Positions 24,176 through 32,092 of a stretch of DNA of 33,453 nucleotides are shown here, piece after piece. The notes beneath the pieces were generated by a model that searched no databases, had not been told where the DNA came from, and saw only the letters and a program-made list of their open reading frames with translations. The position numbers and the translations under genes were made by a program. The stretch's first letter is position 1, and the number at the start of each line of letters is the position of its first letter. Origin of the DNA: Collinsella aerofaciens (lineage in GTDB: Bacteria; Actinomycetota; Coriobacteriia; Coriobacteriales; Coriobacteriaceae); NCBI RefSeq assembly GCF_015670795.1, contig NZ_JADPCJ010000028.1, positions 1 through 33,453 of the forward strand. The letters are read 5' to 3'.

Positions 24176-25324
24176 CTAGTTGGAGCTGGGCAGCGTGACC
24201 GGAGCCTCGGCGCCGAGCTTTTTGCCAAAGGCCTCGAGCAGGCGGCTCGCCACGAGCGTCAGGATCAGGTAGACCACGAGCGCCACGCAGTAGACCTCCA
24301 TCTGGCGGTAGTACACGCCGGCGACGGTGGTGGTAGCGTACATGAGGTCAAACACGCCGATGACCGAGAGCACCGACGAGTCCTTGATGTTGATGATGAG
24401 CTCGTTGGTGAGCGCCGGGATCGCGTTTTTAATGCCCTGGGGGAACACGACTTTGCGCATGGCTTGCCACTGCGACAGGCCCAGTGAGCGTGCTGCCTCG
24501 GCCTGGCCGGGATCAATGGACTCGATGCCGCCGCGCAGGACCTCCATCATGTAGGCGGTGGAGTTGAGCGAGATGGTAACGAGGCCGGCGGTGAAGGTGC
24601 TCCAAATCTGGTTGGCCTGAGCGGTCTCGAAGCCCATGCCGCGCAAAACGGTGAAGCCCACGTAATAGATGAGCAGGCCCTGGACCATCATGGGCGTGCC
24701 GCGCACGATGGTGGAGTAGACGGTCGCAAAGCCGCGGCCGATACTCTTAAAGAAGCGCACCAAGTCGTTGTCCACGCGATCGAAGGTCTGAATGCGCAGG
24801 AACACGAAGAGCAGCGCCAGGAAGAATGCGATGACGGTGCCGAAGGTGGCAAGCGCGATGGTGATCTCGATACCGCGAATGAAGAAGTCCCCGCTCTTGT
24901 AGGTCATGTAGACCAGGCTCGACAAAAAGTCGCTGGGGTTGGAGTCCGAGACAATGCTCACCTGCACCAGGTCGATAAACGACATGACGCAACGGTCGAC
25001 AAAGAAAACTGCCGCGATGGCGACCACGACGTAGCTGCCTAGGCGCACGCAGCGACGGAAGCGCTCGGATGCGAACGGCGACTTTTCGCGATAATCGCTC
25101 CAATGCATGAGTTTGGTGACGAGCGCCGCCGCCGACACGACAACCCAGGCCCAAAGGATTGCCCAAAGGCAATCCTGGAACACGCCCGTGGGGGCCAAGA
25201 AACTCATCGGCGTGGGGTTGCGCTGGCTAAACGCCAGGCCGAGCGCCGCGATGACGCTCGTGCCCAGGTATACATAACGGTGGTCGGCCTTGATAAAGGA
25301 GGCCAGGCGATTAATGGTTTTCAT
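24176..25324 (-). CDS. Amino-acid ABC transporter permease with N-terminal extra membrane segments
   Basis: HisM/GlnP-type permease of 382 aa. The conserved domain is at about 148-370 ([31 protein letters not shown], and the EAA loop [21 protein letters not shown]). About 145 residues precede it with three additional hydrophobic stretches (about 18-34, 48-70, 93-110), which most family members lack. Such extensions are seen in some Gram-positive permeases. It starts 9 nt after the binding-protein gene. No second permease is present, so it should act as a homodimer. Confidence 0.92.
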   Translation of the reverse strand: MKTINRLASFIKADHRYVYLGTSVIAALGLAFSQRNPTPMSFLAPTGVFQDCLWAILWAWVVVSAAALVTKLMHWSDYREKSPFASERFRRCVRLGSYVVVAIAAVFFVDRCVMSFIDLVQVSIVSDSNPSDFLSSLVYMTYKSGDFFIRGIEITIALATFGTVIAFFLALLFVFLRIQTFDRVDNDLVRFFKSIGRGFATVYSTIVRGTPMMVQGLLIYYVGFTVLRGMGFETAQANQIWSTFTAGLVTISLNSTAYMMEVLRGGIESIDPGQAEAARSLGLSQWQAMRKVVFPQGIKNAIPALTNELIINIKDSSVLSVIGVFDLMYATTTVAGVYYRQMEVYCVALVVYLILTLVASRLLEAFGKKLGAEAPVTLPSSN

Positions 25325-25333
25325 GCTGCCTCC

Positions 25334-26260
25334 CTATGCCGGCTGACGGTCGAGGCACGCATCCCACATTTGGTCGCGCTCCTCTTGGCTAATGCCCTTG
25401 AGTGTCTTGTCGATGAGCTTAAGCAGCTTGTCCGAGCCCTTGCGGCAGCCGACGTTTGCCGTGACTTCCTGCTTAAAGCCCTCGCCCTCGGCAAATCGAA
25501 TCGGCACGATACCCGGGTTTTGGGCCATATAGCCCTTCTCGTTCTCGGTATTGTAGGTCACGGCGTCGCAGGTGCCCTGCAGCAGGTTCGAAAACACCGT
25601 GGGGACCGAATCGACCGGGTTCTTGTGGACAACGCCCGGGATCTCGTCGATGACGGTGTCGAGCATGGTGTCCTTTTGGCCGAGGACCGTTGCGCCGCTA
25701 AAGTCGCTGAGCTTGGTCGCATTTTGGTAGGGCGAGCCCTCTTTTACGAACAGGCCAAAGTAGCCAATGAAGTACGGGTCGGAAAAGCCGACGGACTCCT
25801 CGCGCTCGGGCGTGGCGCTCATGCCGGCAATGATGAGGTCGATCTGGCCGTTGTTGAGCGAATCGATAAGACCCGAGAAGCTCTGCTTGACGGCAACGGG
25901 CTCGCCACCGAGGGCCTTGCAGACGATCTTGGCGATCTGCACGTCGTAACCATCGGCATAGGCGCCCTGCACGTTGTCGATGGGGATAGTGTACTTGCTG
26001 GCTTCGGAGACCTGCCAGTTGTACGGGGCGTAGGCCGCCTCCATGCCGATGCGGATCTTGTCCTTGCCGATCACGGAATCGGACAGGTCGTCGCGACCGC
26101 CGCCCGTCGTGGGCCGAACCACCTTGAGCGTTGACGGGCGCTGGCAACCGGCAAGTGCGCCGGCGACGACGGAAGCGCTCGCAGCAAACGCACTGCCTAA
26201 GAAGATACGACGGCTGCACACCGGCTGTGGATGCGCGTCGCGTTGATGGGGAGAATGCAT
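25334..26260 (-). CDS. Amino-acid ABC transporter substrate-binding lipoprotein with a Tat-type signal
   Basis: Extracellular binding protein of 308 aa (SBP_bac_3 family). The signal peptide has S-R-R-I-F-L at 16-21, a good twin-arginine motif, then a hydrophobic run and a lipobox LAGC with Cys39, predicting export by Tat and lipid anchoring. The mature part shows family marks: IRIGMEAAYAPYNW, GYDVQIAKIVCKALG, IDSLNNGQIDLIIAGMSATPEREESVGFSDPY. The ligand is a polar amino acid or small peptide, not resolvable here. The ATG at 26260 has AGGGAAGG 6 nt upstream. It is first in the operon with permease, ATPase and M20 peptidase. Confidence 0.93.
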   Translation of the reverse strand: MHSPHQRDAHPQPVCSRRIFLGSAFAASASVVAGALAGCQRPSTLKVVRPTTGGGRDDLSDSVIGKDKIRIGMEAAYAPYNWQVSEASKYTIPIDNVQGAYADGYDVQIAKIVCKALGGEPVAVKQSFSGLIDSLNNGQIDLIIAGMSATPEREESVGFSDPYFIGYFGLFVKEGSPYQNATKLSDFSGATVLGQKDTMLDTVIDEIPGVVHKNPVDSVPTVFSNLLQGTCDAVTYNTENEKGYMAQNPGIVPIRFAEGEGFKQEVTANVGCRKGSDKLLKLIDKTLKGISQEERDQMWDACLDRQPA

Positions 26261-26371
26261 AATCTGCCTTCCCTGTTGAATCGTATGCTGACGACTTAAC
26301 AGGATATACGCCAGCAACTAGCAGCGCAGCACAAGCTCGAAAAATTAATAGACACGCGGTAGTCATTGGGG
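26261..26371. other. Upstream region of the ABC import operon
   Basis: About 110 nt between repeat copy C and the binding-protein gene. The promoter of the operon should lie here, but only a weak candidate (TATATC at about 26302-26307) is seen. The far end carries AGTCATTGGGG abutting copy C. Confidence 0.3.
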
Positions 26372-26507
26372 ACGCCGATGTTTTGGCAATGCCGGCGAGC
26401 GACGTCCAGAGCGAACAAGTGGCATGAAAAAGGCAAGGCATGACCAGAAGGTCTATGCCTTGCCTTTTGAATGACAACTTGTCGCTCTGGACGACGCGCA
26501 GCATCGA
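26372..26507 (-). repeat. Nested-hairpin dispersed element, copy C
   Basis: Third copy, 16 nt downstream of the epimerase stop in the minus direction. Outer arms 26403-26424 and 26472-26493 pair over about 20 bp. The central hairpin 26428-26468 has the same 14-bp arms as copy B but a GACC-AGAA-GGTC top and the bulged base on the other side, i.e. it is inverted as a unit. The third hairpin found at copies A and B is missing here. Confidence 0.9.
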
Positions 26508-26523
26508 CCGAGCGGCGGAACCT

Positions 26524-27417
26524 CTAGAGCAAGGTAACGCTAAAACTGCGCTTGTCCGTCTCGCCCGGGGCCAGGGTGATGGTGTTGACCTTGTGCTCAA
26601 AGACATCGTCCTCGGTGTCCATGGTGGTGTGACCGGTCCAGGGCTCGAGCGCCACAAACGGAGCGTCGTTGGCGGCAGACCACACGCCAATGTACTTAAA
26701 GCCCTCAAAGTCGATCTTGACGCCGTGACCCGACTTGCGGCCGCGCAGCGTGAGCGTGGAGCCCGGGGTATCGGTGAACATGATGGCGTCGTTATCGAAG
26801 CTGCGGTGCGTGATGGGCAGCACGTCCGAGTTATCGGGAGCCTTGTAACTGCCCTCGAACGTCATGAGGCCATCGGGCGTGATGATGGGGGCCTCGTTGG
26901 TCCAAGCCTCGGTAAATGCCAGCTCGTAATCCTCGAACGCCTCGTCCTCGGCACCGGGAGCAGGTACGTTAAATGCGGGGTGGCCGCCCACCGAGAACGG
27001 CAGGTCCACGTCGCCGGTATTGGTGACGGCAAAGGTCTGGGTAAGTGTGGCGTCACCAGTCAGGGCATAGGTCATGTTGAGCTTAAAGTGGAACGGAAAG
27101 GCCTTGAGCGACTCGGGCGTGTCGGTGATCTCGTACGTTACCGAGGAGCCGTCCTCCGAAACCTCGACCAGCTTGTGCTCGACGATGCGCGCGAGGCCGT
27201 GGCGCGGCATCTCGCAGGTGCCAGCCGCAGACGTCGCCGTGTTGTTGCGCAGCGAGCCCACAATGGGGAACAGGATGGGCGCATGCTTGCCCCAAAAGGC
27301 GGGGTCGCCCTGCCACAGATACTCGTTGCCGTTGAGGGCAAGGCTCGTGAGCTGAGCGCCCATGGAATCGATGGCCGCGGTGAGGCTGCCGCGCTTGATG
27401 GTAGTGACGGTAGACAT
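26524..27417 (-). CDS. Aldose 1-epimerase (galactose mutarotase) family protein
   Basis: Cytoplasmic beta-sandwich protein of 297 aa related to LacX/YeaD-type mutarotases, interconverting alpha and beta anomers of an aldose. The catalytic His pair is in RHGLAR and GGHPAFN, and the general-base Glu probably in ALEPWTG; early family signs are GAQLTSLALNGNEYLWQGDP and FPIVG. The ATG at 27417 has GGAGGA 6 nt upstream. The substrate cannot be stated. It probably forms its own unit; a weak hairpin of the preceding gene lies in its leader. Confidence 0.9.
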   Translation of the reverse strand: MSTVTTIKRGSLTAAIDSMGAQLTSLALNGNEYLWQGDPAFWGKHAPILFPIVGSLRNNTATSAAGTCEMPRHGLARIVEHKLVEVSEDGSSVTYEITDTPESLKAFPFHFKLNMTYALTGDATLTQTFAVTNTGDVDLPFSVGGHPAFNVPAPGAEDEAFEDYELAFTEAWTNEAPIITPDGLMTFEGSYKAPDNSDVLPITHRSFDNDAIMFTDTPGSTLTLRGRKSGHGVKIDFEGFKYIGVWSAANDAPFVALEPWTGHTTMDTEDDVFEHKVNTITLAPGETDKRSFSVTLL

Positions 27418-27428
27418 GCTACTTCCTC

Positions 27429-27460
27429 CAAAAGTAAACAATAGTGTCGAGGGCTATTGT
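27429..27460 (-). terminator. Weak terminator-like hairpin after the unknown membrane protein
   Basis: On the minus strand, 7-bp arms (ACAATAG and CTATTGT) with a 9-nt loop, followed by TTACTTTT. The stem is short and AT-rich, so efficiency is doubtful. Confidence 0.35.
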
Positions 27461-27496
27461 CCCACTCTTGGCGGCGGGGTTGAGCGACAGGCGCAG

Positions 27497-28366
27497 TTAT
27501 TGAGCAATAGCGTAAAGGTCAAACCCGCCCTGCGGAGTGCTATCGACCGTATCGGGCGCCTGCGAGTTAAAGCTCACGGGAACCATGCGCTTTGAGGCGC
27601 GGAAGCGCGTGCCGTCGGTGGCGACGGGCGGTTCGTCGACGGTGAGCTCGTAGTCGCCGGGCTTGAGCTCGATGCCGTCACCAGCGGAATTGACGTATTG
27701 ATACTCGTCAATCGTCTGCCCTTTGAGCGTACGCCCCACGATGTGGATGAGCATTTGGCTGTCGCCACGCGCGGTGTCCCACATCGCGCCGTCCTTGACC
27801 TCGACCGACACATGTACCGAGCGCGTGCGGCTGAGCGATTGCTCGACAGACATCTCGACCTTGGCGGCGTCTTGACGCTGCTGCTCGACATGGCTCCAAA
27901 CGCTACCGATTGCCGAGCAGGCGATAACGCCGGCCATGAAGGCGATGAGGATGGGGCCGAGCGGAGAACGGCGGCCCGCGTCTTCCTCACGAGCCAGGTC
28001 GGGGCGATGTGTGGGCGCAGGCGCCTGGGCGCCTTGCGCGGGCACGTCGAGAATGCTGAAGGATGCCGTGCTGTCGGGGTCGATGGTGTGACGCGGCTGC
28101 GGGATCTTTGCCGGCGAGATGGACATGTCCGCCGGCTCACCGAGTGTGGCCGTGGCATCGGCCTTAGCCTCATCGGCCTCGGCTTGGGCCCAAGCCTGCT
28201 CAAAGGTCAGGGGCTCGGCGGCATCGGAGGCGGCATCAGGCTCGACAGCGGCATCGTTGCCGGTCTCGTCCTCGTCGCTCGACACGTCACGCGACGCGGG
28301 CTCGTCCCACTCATCGTCCGGAGCCTCGCCCTCGCTATACCACCATTCAAAGTTATCGATATCCAT
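27497..28366 (-). CDS. Unknown single-pass membrane protein with an acidic cytoplasmic N-terminus
   Basis: 289 aa, not recognised. Residues 1-130 are strongly acidic and Ala/Pro-rich, probably disordered; RR at 132-133 is followed by a single TM helix at about 136-157 (ends IGSVW). The remaining 130 residues look like an extracytoplasmic beta-rich domain (HVSVEVKDGAMWDTARGDSQMLIHIVG, then KPGDYELTVDEPP) that might be Ig-like or a carbohydrate-binding fold. The positive-inside rule (RR just before the helix) supports N-in/C-out. The ATG has AAGGGG 8 nt upstream. It could be a surface or anti-sigma-like protein, but no sigma factor is adjacent. Confidence 0.75.
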   Translation of the reverse strand: MDIDNFEWWYSEGEAPDDEWDEPASRDVSSDEDETGNDAAVEPDAASDAAEPLTFEQAWAQAEADEAKADATATLGEPADMSISPAKIPQPRHTIDPDSTASFSILDVPAQGAQAPAPTHRPDLAREEDAGRRSPLGPILIAFMAGVIACSAIGSVWSHVEQQRQDAAKVEMSVEQSLSRTRSVHVSVEVKDGAMWDTARGDSQMLIHIVGRTLKGQTIDEYQYVNSAGDGIELKPGDYELTVDEPPVATDGTRFRASKRMVPVSFNSQAPDTVDSTPQGGFDLYAIAQ

Positions 28367-28452
28367 ACGGGGCGCCCCTTAGGCCTCGCAAATAAACACT
28401 CGCTAGTCTTATACCCCCAGACGGCACCGAAGCTCACCCGCGCCGGACACGA

Positions 28453-28517
28453 AAACCGTCACAACATTCGACGTTTTTCCTCGTTTTCGAGATTTTCATC
28501 GAATGTTGTGACGGTTT
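28453..28517. repeat. Long hairpin with 19-bp perfect arms
   Basis: Arms AAACCGTCACAACATTCGA (28453-28471) and its exact complement (28499-28517) around a 27-nt T-rich loop. It lies in the divergent gap between the unknown membrane protein and the MFS gene, 18 nt before a 35-nt palindrome copy. No coding role is seen. Confidence 0.85.
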
Positions 28518-28535
28518 AGGCGGCAGCCACGCCGC

Positions 28536-28570
28536 GAATGTGACAAAGAGACTGTCCCTTTGTCACATTC
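28536..28570. repeat. 35-nt palindrome, copy 2
   Basis: Arms GAATGTGACAAAGAGAC and GTCCCTTTGTCACATTC with a central T; one mismatch in 17. It lies 56 nt upstream of the likely MFS start and is the only copy not placed at a minus-strand stop codon. Confidence 0.88.
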
Positions 28571-28626
28571 TGTTAGAGTTGCAGGGATTGAATCCCGCTT
28601 ATTCACGCGACATTGGAGTGACAACC

Positions 28627-29868
28627 TTGACCGCCGCAACCACGCCAAAAAGTAAGTCAACCGCCGCCGCGCTCTCCCCCGTGCGCACCAAGCTCTGCCT
28701 GGCGCTGCTCGTGTTGTTAGGCTTTTCGCTCGGCTGTTCGGAGTTCGTGGTCATCGGCATCGAAAGTGACTTGGCGACGGAACTCGGCGTATCGCTTGCC
28801 ACCGCAGGCCAACTTATTAGCGTGTTCGCACTGATCTACGCTATCGCGACGCCGGTGCTCGCGCTCAGCACGGGGCGCTTCCGTCGTTACCAACTGCTCG
28901 TGTGCTATAGCATCGTCTTTGTGCTCGGCAATCTGGTCATGGCGCTGGCACCCAACTTTCAAGTGCTGTTCGCCTCGCGCATCATCTTGGGCTCCGTCTC
29001 GGGCGCACTGCTCGCCGTGGGCGTGACGTATATCCCCGAGCTGCTGTCCCCGCAGCAGACCTCACTCGCCATCTCGGTGGTGTACGGCGCGTTTTCCGTG
29101 GCAATGGTCTTTGTCACTTCGATCGGCAAGTTTGTGGCCGACACGCTCGACTGGCACGTGGCCATGTACGGCACGCTGACCTTTGCCGTTCTGATCTGCG
29201 GAGCGCTCGTGATGTTTATGCCGCGCGCTGGGCAAACCGACGAGCCCGCCACCTTTCGCGAGCAGGCGGGTCTGCTACGCGAGCCGAGCATCGTCACCGG
29301 CATGCTCATCTTTTTGTTTGGCGTGGGGTCGGTCTACGTTTTCTATGGCTACGTGACGCCTTATCTTGAGCAGGTGCTGGGCATGGGCACGGTCGAAGCC
29401 AGTACCACGCTCATGGCCTACGGCGTGTTCTGCCTGATCTCGAACATCCTGGGCGGATGGATCGATGCGCGCTTTGGCATGAAGGCGCTGCTTGTGACGT
29501 TCGTGCTGCAGGCTGCGGCGTTACTCGGGCTGTTTGCTGTGGGCGGCACCATGCCGCTCGCGCTGGCCTTTGTCTTTAGCTTGGCGCTGCTCATGTACTT
29601 GTTCTCGGTGTCGTGCATCACGCACTTCATGGACGTGGCACGCAGCCGCCATCCCAAGTCGATGGTACTCGCAAGTTCGGTTGAGCCCATGGCGTTTAAC
29701 GTCGGCATCTCGTTTGGCACCGCAGTGGGCGGCGCCGTGGTAAGCAGCATTGGCATTGCGCACGTAGGCGCAGTGGGTGCCGCGTTCTCGCTTGTGGCCT
29801 GGGTGCTTACGCTGGTGACGATTAAGTTGGCTCGCTGGGAACGCAAGAGGGCGATGGCGCAGGCGTAG
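28627..29868 (+). CDS. MFS transporter, AraJ/sugar-efflux (DHA) type
   Basis: Inner-membrane proton-driven exporter of about 413 aa with some 12 hydrophobic segments. Family signs: FVVIGIESDLATELGVSLATAGQLISVFALIYAIATPV in helices 1-2 and the loop GRFRRYQLL (motif A region), typical of the AraJ/YdhP/SotB-like exporters. The substrate is unknown. The frame is open from 28540 inside the 35-nt palindrome. The TTG at 28627, with GGAG 8 nt before it, or the GTG at 28618, is a better start. The LMW phosphatase gene follows after 45 nt and is likely co-transcribed. Confidence 0.88.
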   Translation: MTAATTPKSKSTAAALSPVRTKLCLALLVLLGFSLGCSEFVVIGIESDLATELGVSLATAGQLISVFALIYAIATPVLALSTGRFRRYQLLVCYSIVFVLGNLVMALAPNFQVLFASRIILGSVSGALLAVGVTYIPELLSPQQTSLAISVVYGAFSVAMVFVTSIGKFVADTLDWHVAMYGTLTFAVLICGALVMFMPRAGQTDEPATFREQAGLLREPSIVTGMLIFLFGVGSVYVFYGYVTPYLEQVLGMGTVEASTTLMAYGVFCLISNILGGWIDARFGMKALLVTFVLQAAALLGLFAVGGTMPLALAFVFSLALLMYLFSVSCITHFMDVARSRHPKSMVLASSVEPMAFNVGISFGTAVGGAVVSSIGIAHVGAVGAAFSLVAWVLTLVTIKLARWERKRAMAQA

Positions 29869-29913
29869 ATGCGATACTCGAGCTCGATGATGGCGATCGA
29901 AAGGAAACCGCAT

Positions 29914-30360
29914 ATGCAACGTGTACTGTTCATCTGCTATGGAAACATCTGCCGCTCGACGATGGCCGAGTCGGTGTTTACCGAGCTCGTGCGCCGCGCT
30001 GGGCGCGAGGCGGAGTTTGCCATCGATTCCGCGGCGACCTCGACCGAGGAGATCGGCAACCCGCCACACCACGGTACCGTTGCCAAGCTACGCGAGGTCG
30101 GGATTCCCGTCGTCGCACATCGCGCACGTCAGGTGCGTCGCGCGGAGTATGGCGACTGGGACCACATTGTCTATATGGACGACGAGAACGCCCGCGCCCT
30201 GTACCGAATTTTTGGGAAGGACCCCGATGGCAAGATCTCGCGCCTGCTCGATTGGACCGATCGCCCCGGCGACGTGGCCGACCCCTGGTACACCGGCAAT
30301 TTCGACGCCACCTACCGCGATGTACTCGCCGGTTGCACCGCCATGCTCGAGCAGCTGTAG
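29914..30360 (+). CDS. Low-molecular-weight protein tyrosine phosphatase
   Basis: Cytoplasmic phosphatase of 148 aa. The P-loop C-x5-R-S is CYGNICRS (residues 8-15), with the general-acid Asp in DPWYTG near the C-terminus and MDDEN in between, all as in the Wzb/YwlE family. It could act on protein phosphotyrosine or phosphoarginine; the residue controlling this in YwlE (Thr after the first P-loop Cys) is not obvious here, as Tyr follows Cys8. The ATG at 29914 has AAAGGAAA upstream; the longer frame to 29869 is less likely. In Bacillus the homologue ywlE lies near tsaC; here it is separated. Confidence 0.93.
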   Translation: MQRVLFICYGNICRSTMAESVFTELVRRAGREAEFAIDSAATSTEEIGNPPHHGTVAKLREVGIPVVAHRARQVRRAEYGDWDHIVYMDDENARALYRIFGKDPDGKISRLLDWTDRPGDVADPWYTGNFDATYRDVLAGCTAMLEQL

Positions 30361-30403
30361 GCGCTCGGGCGGCGCGGGCACACGGGCCACGCCATCGGCA
30401 TAA

Positions 30404-30500
30404 AACGAGCGTGGATTTTCTCCCACTTTGAGCGTTCGAGTGCGCTCTAAACGGGAGAAAATCCACGCTCGTTATCTCGGTGGGAGAAAATCCACACTCA
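30404..30500. repeat. 21-bp hairpin plus a third repeat arm
   Basis: Perfect arms 30404-30424 (AACGAGCGTGGATTTTCTCC plus one more C) and 30453-30473 with a 28-nt loop that has a weaker inner stem (TTTGAGCG with CGCTCTAAA). A third partial copy of the right arm, GGGAGAAAATCCACACTCA, follows at 30482-30500. It fills the convergent gap between the phosphatase and the DUF4143 ATPase genes. Confidence 0.85.
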
Positions 30501-30501
30501 T

Positions 30502-30536
30502 GAATGTGACAAAGGGACTGTCCCTTTGCCACATCC
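30502..30536. repeat. 35-nt palindrome, copy 3
   Basis: Arms GAATGTGACAAAGGGAC and GTCCCTTTGCCACATCC with a central T; two mismatches near the outer end of the right arm. It lies 10 nt after the stop codon of the DUF4143 ATPase gene on the minus strand. Confidence 0.88.
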
Positions 30537-30546
30537 GGGACCGGCC

Positions 30547-31908
30547 CTAGACCGGCTTGACCTCCAGCTTTATCCCCTCGGCGCAGGAGTCGCCCAAAAC
30601 ATCCGAAAGGGCCCAGGTCGCATATAGCGGCAAATAGAGAACCGCTCCGTTGCGCTCAACGTTGCCTCTCGAGAAAACAATCCCGAGCCTTACGCCATAT
30701 TCAGCCGTATCAAGCACATGACCGAACGCAGCGTGCGCGTGGTAATAGGAGCCCGATTTAACCTCGATCGGAACAGCCGTCCCATCCGGTCCGTCGACCA
30801 CAAAGTCCACTTCACCGCGCTTTTTTGTCTGATAGTAGTAAAGCTGGCGATTTTGGGCAGCCAGCTGCTGGGCCACCACGTTTTCGTAAATGCCGCCCAG
30901 ATTGGGCTCCTTGCTATCAAGATACGCCGCTTGGGCGACTCCAACGGGGTAGCGCGCCATCAACATGCCCGTATCCGATTGGTATAGCTTGAACTGCGAT
31001 GGCCGTGCCGTCTTGAGCAGGGGCGACTTTGGCTCGGTTACGATATCGGCTTTGAGAGCAACGCCGGCATCGACAAGCCAGACAAAATCTCGCTGGTACT
31101 TCTCATAATGCGCCTTGGGGTCAATGGAATTGAGCACGAAACGCTTGTGTTCGCCCTCAAGCATAATGGGGAGCTGATCGTAGATGCTCTGCACCTGAAG
31201 GGCACGCCCGCTTGCATACTTGGAAATATCCCGTCGGTACTGTTCGTTGAGCTCTGACTGTAGCTGACGAACAGAGGCAAGGTCGCCCTGCGTGTCAAGG
31301 AAACGCTGCACGACCTCCGGCATTCCGCCGACAACGGTATAGGTCCTGAAGTTTGCCATCATCGCGTCATGAATGTAATCAGGAATGGGCCTCTCGCTGA
31401 TACACGCGTTACGTATCGTTTGGCGAGCCCCCTCGCTCACCCCGGTTGCCCAGCAAAACTCCTCAAAATCGAGCGGGAACATCCTAAGCTCGTGGACATA
31501 CCCCACGGGATAGGACCTGACGCCCTTGAACTGAGTCCCGAGCATTGACCCCGAAAACGCCCAGCGGCACCTCCCGTCCTCAACAAGGAACTTTGCCATC
31601 GTCATGATGTCGGGGGCCTCTTGGACCTCATCGATAAACACGAGCGTTTTGCCTGGTGCAATCGACTTTCCCGAAAGAAGCGTCACCCTGCTGATGAAAT
31701 CATCGGCATCCCGCGCCTCGAGAAGAGCATCTTTTGCCTGGCGATTTTCCATGAGGTTAAGCTCGATGTAGGTTGCATGGTTGGCTTTGCCAAATGCGCG
31801 AATCGAATAGCTTTTGCCAATCTGGCGAGAACCCGTAATGAATAAGGCCTTTTGCTCGGCAGACTTCAGCCAACGCTCCAGCTCTACCGCTATTTTCCTG
31901 CGCAGCAT
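30547..31908 (-). CDS. AAA ATPase with DUF4143 nuclease-like C-terminus
   Basis: 453 aa. Walker A GSRQIGKS (26-33), Walker B LVFIDEVQEAP (89-99), sensor region WAFSGSMLG, and a C-terminal PD-(D/E)XK-like motif GEVDFVVDG...PIEVKSG at about 366-390. This domain order (AAA_14 plus DUF4143) is widespread, often in many copies per genome in gut bacteria; the function is not established, and nuclease or defence-type roles are only suggested. The ATG at 31908 has GGGGAG upstream. The ~180-nt upstream region is AT-rich and carries three 33-bp direct repeats over the putative promoter. A 35-nt palindrome follows the stop. Confidence 0.9.
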   Translation of the reverse strand: MLRRKIAVELERWLKSAEQKALFITGSRQIGKSYSIRAFGKANHATYIELNLMENRQAKDALLEARDADDFISRVTLLSGKSIAPGKTLVFIDEVQEAPDIMTMAKFLVEDGRCRWAFSGSMLGTQFKGVRSYPVGYVHELRMFPLDFEEFCWATGVSEGARQTIRNACISERPIPDYIHDAMMANFRTYTVVGGMPEVVQRFLDTQGDLASVRQLQSELNEQYRRDISKYASGRALQVQSIYDQLPIMLEGEHKRFVLNSIDPKAHYEKYQRDFVWLVDAGVALKADIVTEPKSPLLKTARPSQFKLYQSDTGMLMARYPVGVAQAAYLDSKEPNLGGIYENVVAQQLAAQNRQLYYYQTKKRGEVDFVVDGPDGTAVPIEVKSGSYYHAHAAFGHVLDTAEYGVRLGIVFSRGNVERNGAVLYLPLYATWALSDVLGDSCAEGIKLEVKPV

Positions 31909-31931
31909 AGGCTCTCCCCTCAGTGTCATCA

Positions 31932-32030
31932 AATTAAATGCAAAGTTTTATACGCTTGATTATCGATGAAACGCAAAATTTTTAGAACCTAAAATCGGAT
32001 GAAATGCAGAGATTTGAGATTACAAGCATA
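31932..32030. repeat. Three imperfect 33-bp direct repeats upstream of the DUF4143 ATPase gene
   Basis: Units start at 31932, 31965 and 31998, exactly 33 bp apart. The shared core is GATGAAAYGCARARTTT (first unit AATTAAATGCAAAGTTTT, second GATGAAACGCAAAATTTT, third GATGAAATGCAGAGATTT); the distal half of each unit is not conserved. They cover the predicted promoter, so a multimeric regulator or the ATPase itself could bind here. Confidence 0.65.
31947..31976 (-). promoter_or_regulatory. Putative promoter of the DUF4143 ATPase gene
   Basis: Minus-strand -10 TATAAA (31947-31952) and -35 TTGCGT (31971-31976) with an 18-bp spacer, about 40 nt upstream of the ATG and inside the 33-bp repeat array. 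Confidence 0.4.
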
Positions 32031-32050
32031 ATAGAAGGGGCACCACCGGC

Positions 32051-32085
32051 GAATGTGACAAAAGAACTGTCCCTTTGTCACATTG
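32051..32085. repeat. 35-nt palindrome, copy 4
   Basis: Arms GAATGTGACAAAAGAAC and GTCCCTTTGTCACATTG with a central T; about three mismatched positions. It starts 7 nt after the stop codon of the TIGR04076-like gene on the minus strand. Confidence 0.85.
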
Positions 32086-32092
32086 CGCTCGG

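Noticed and set aside
31932..32030. Reading the 33-bp direct repeats as a mini-CRISPR
   Set aside because: Only about 17 bp of each unit is conserved, there is no palindromic repeat or spacer regularity typical of CRISPR, and no cas genes are near.
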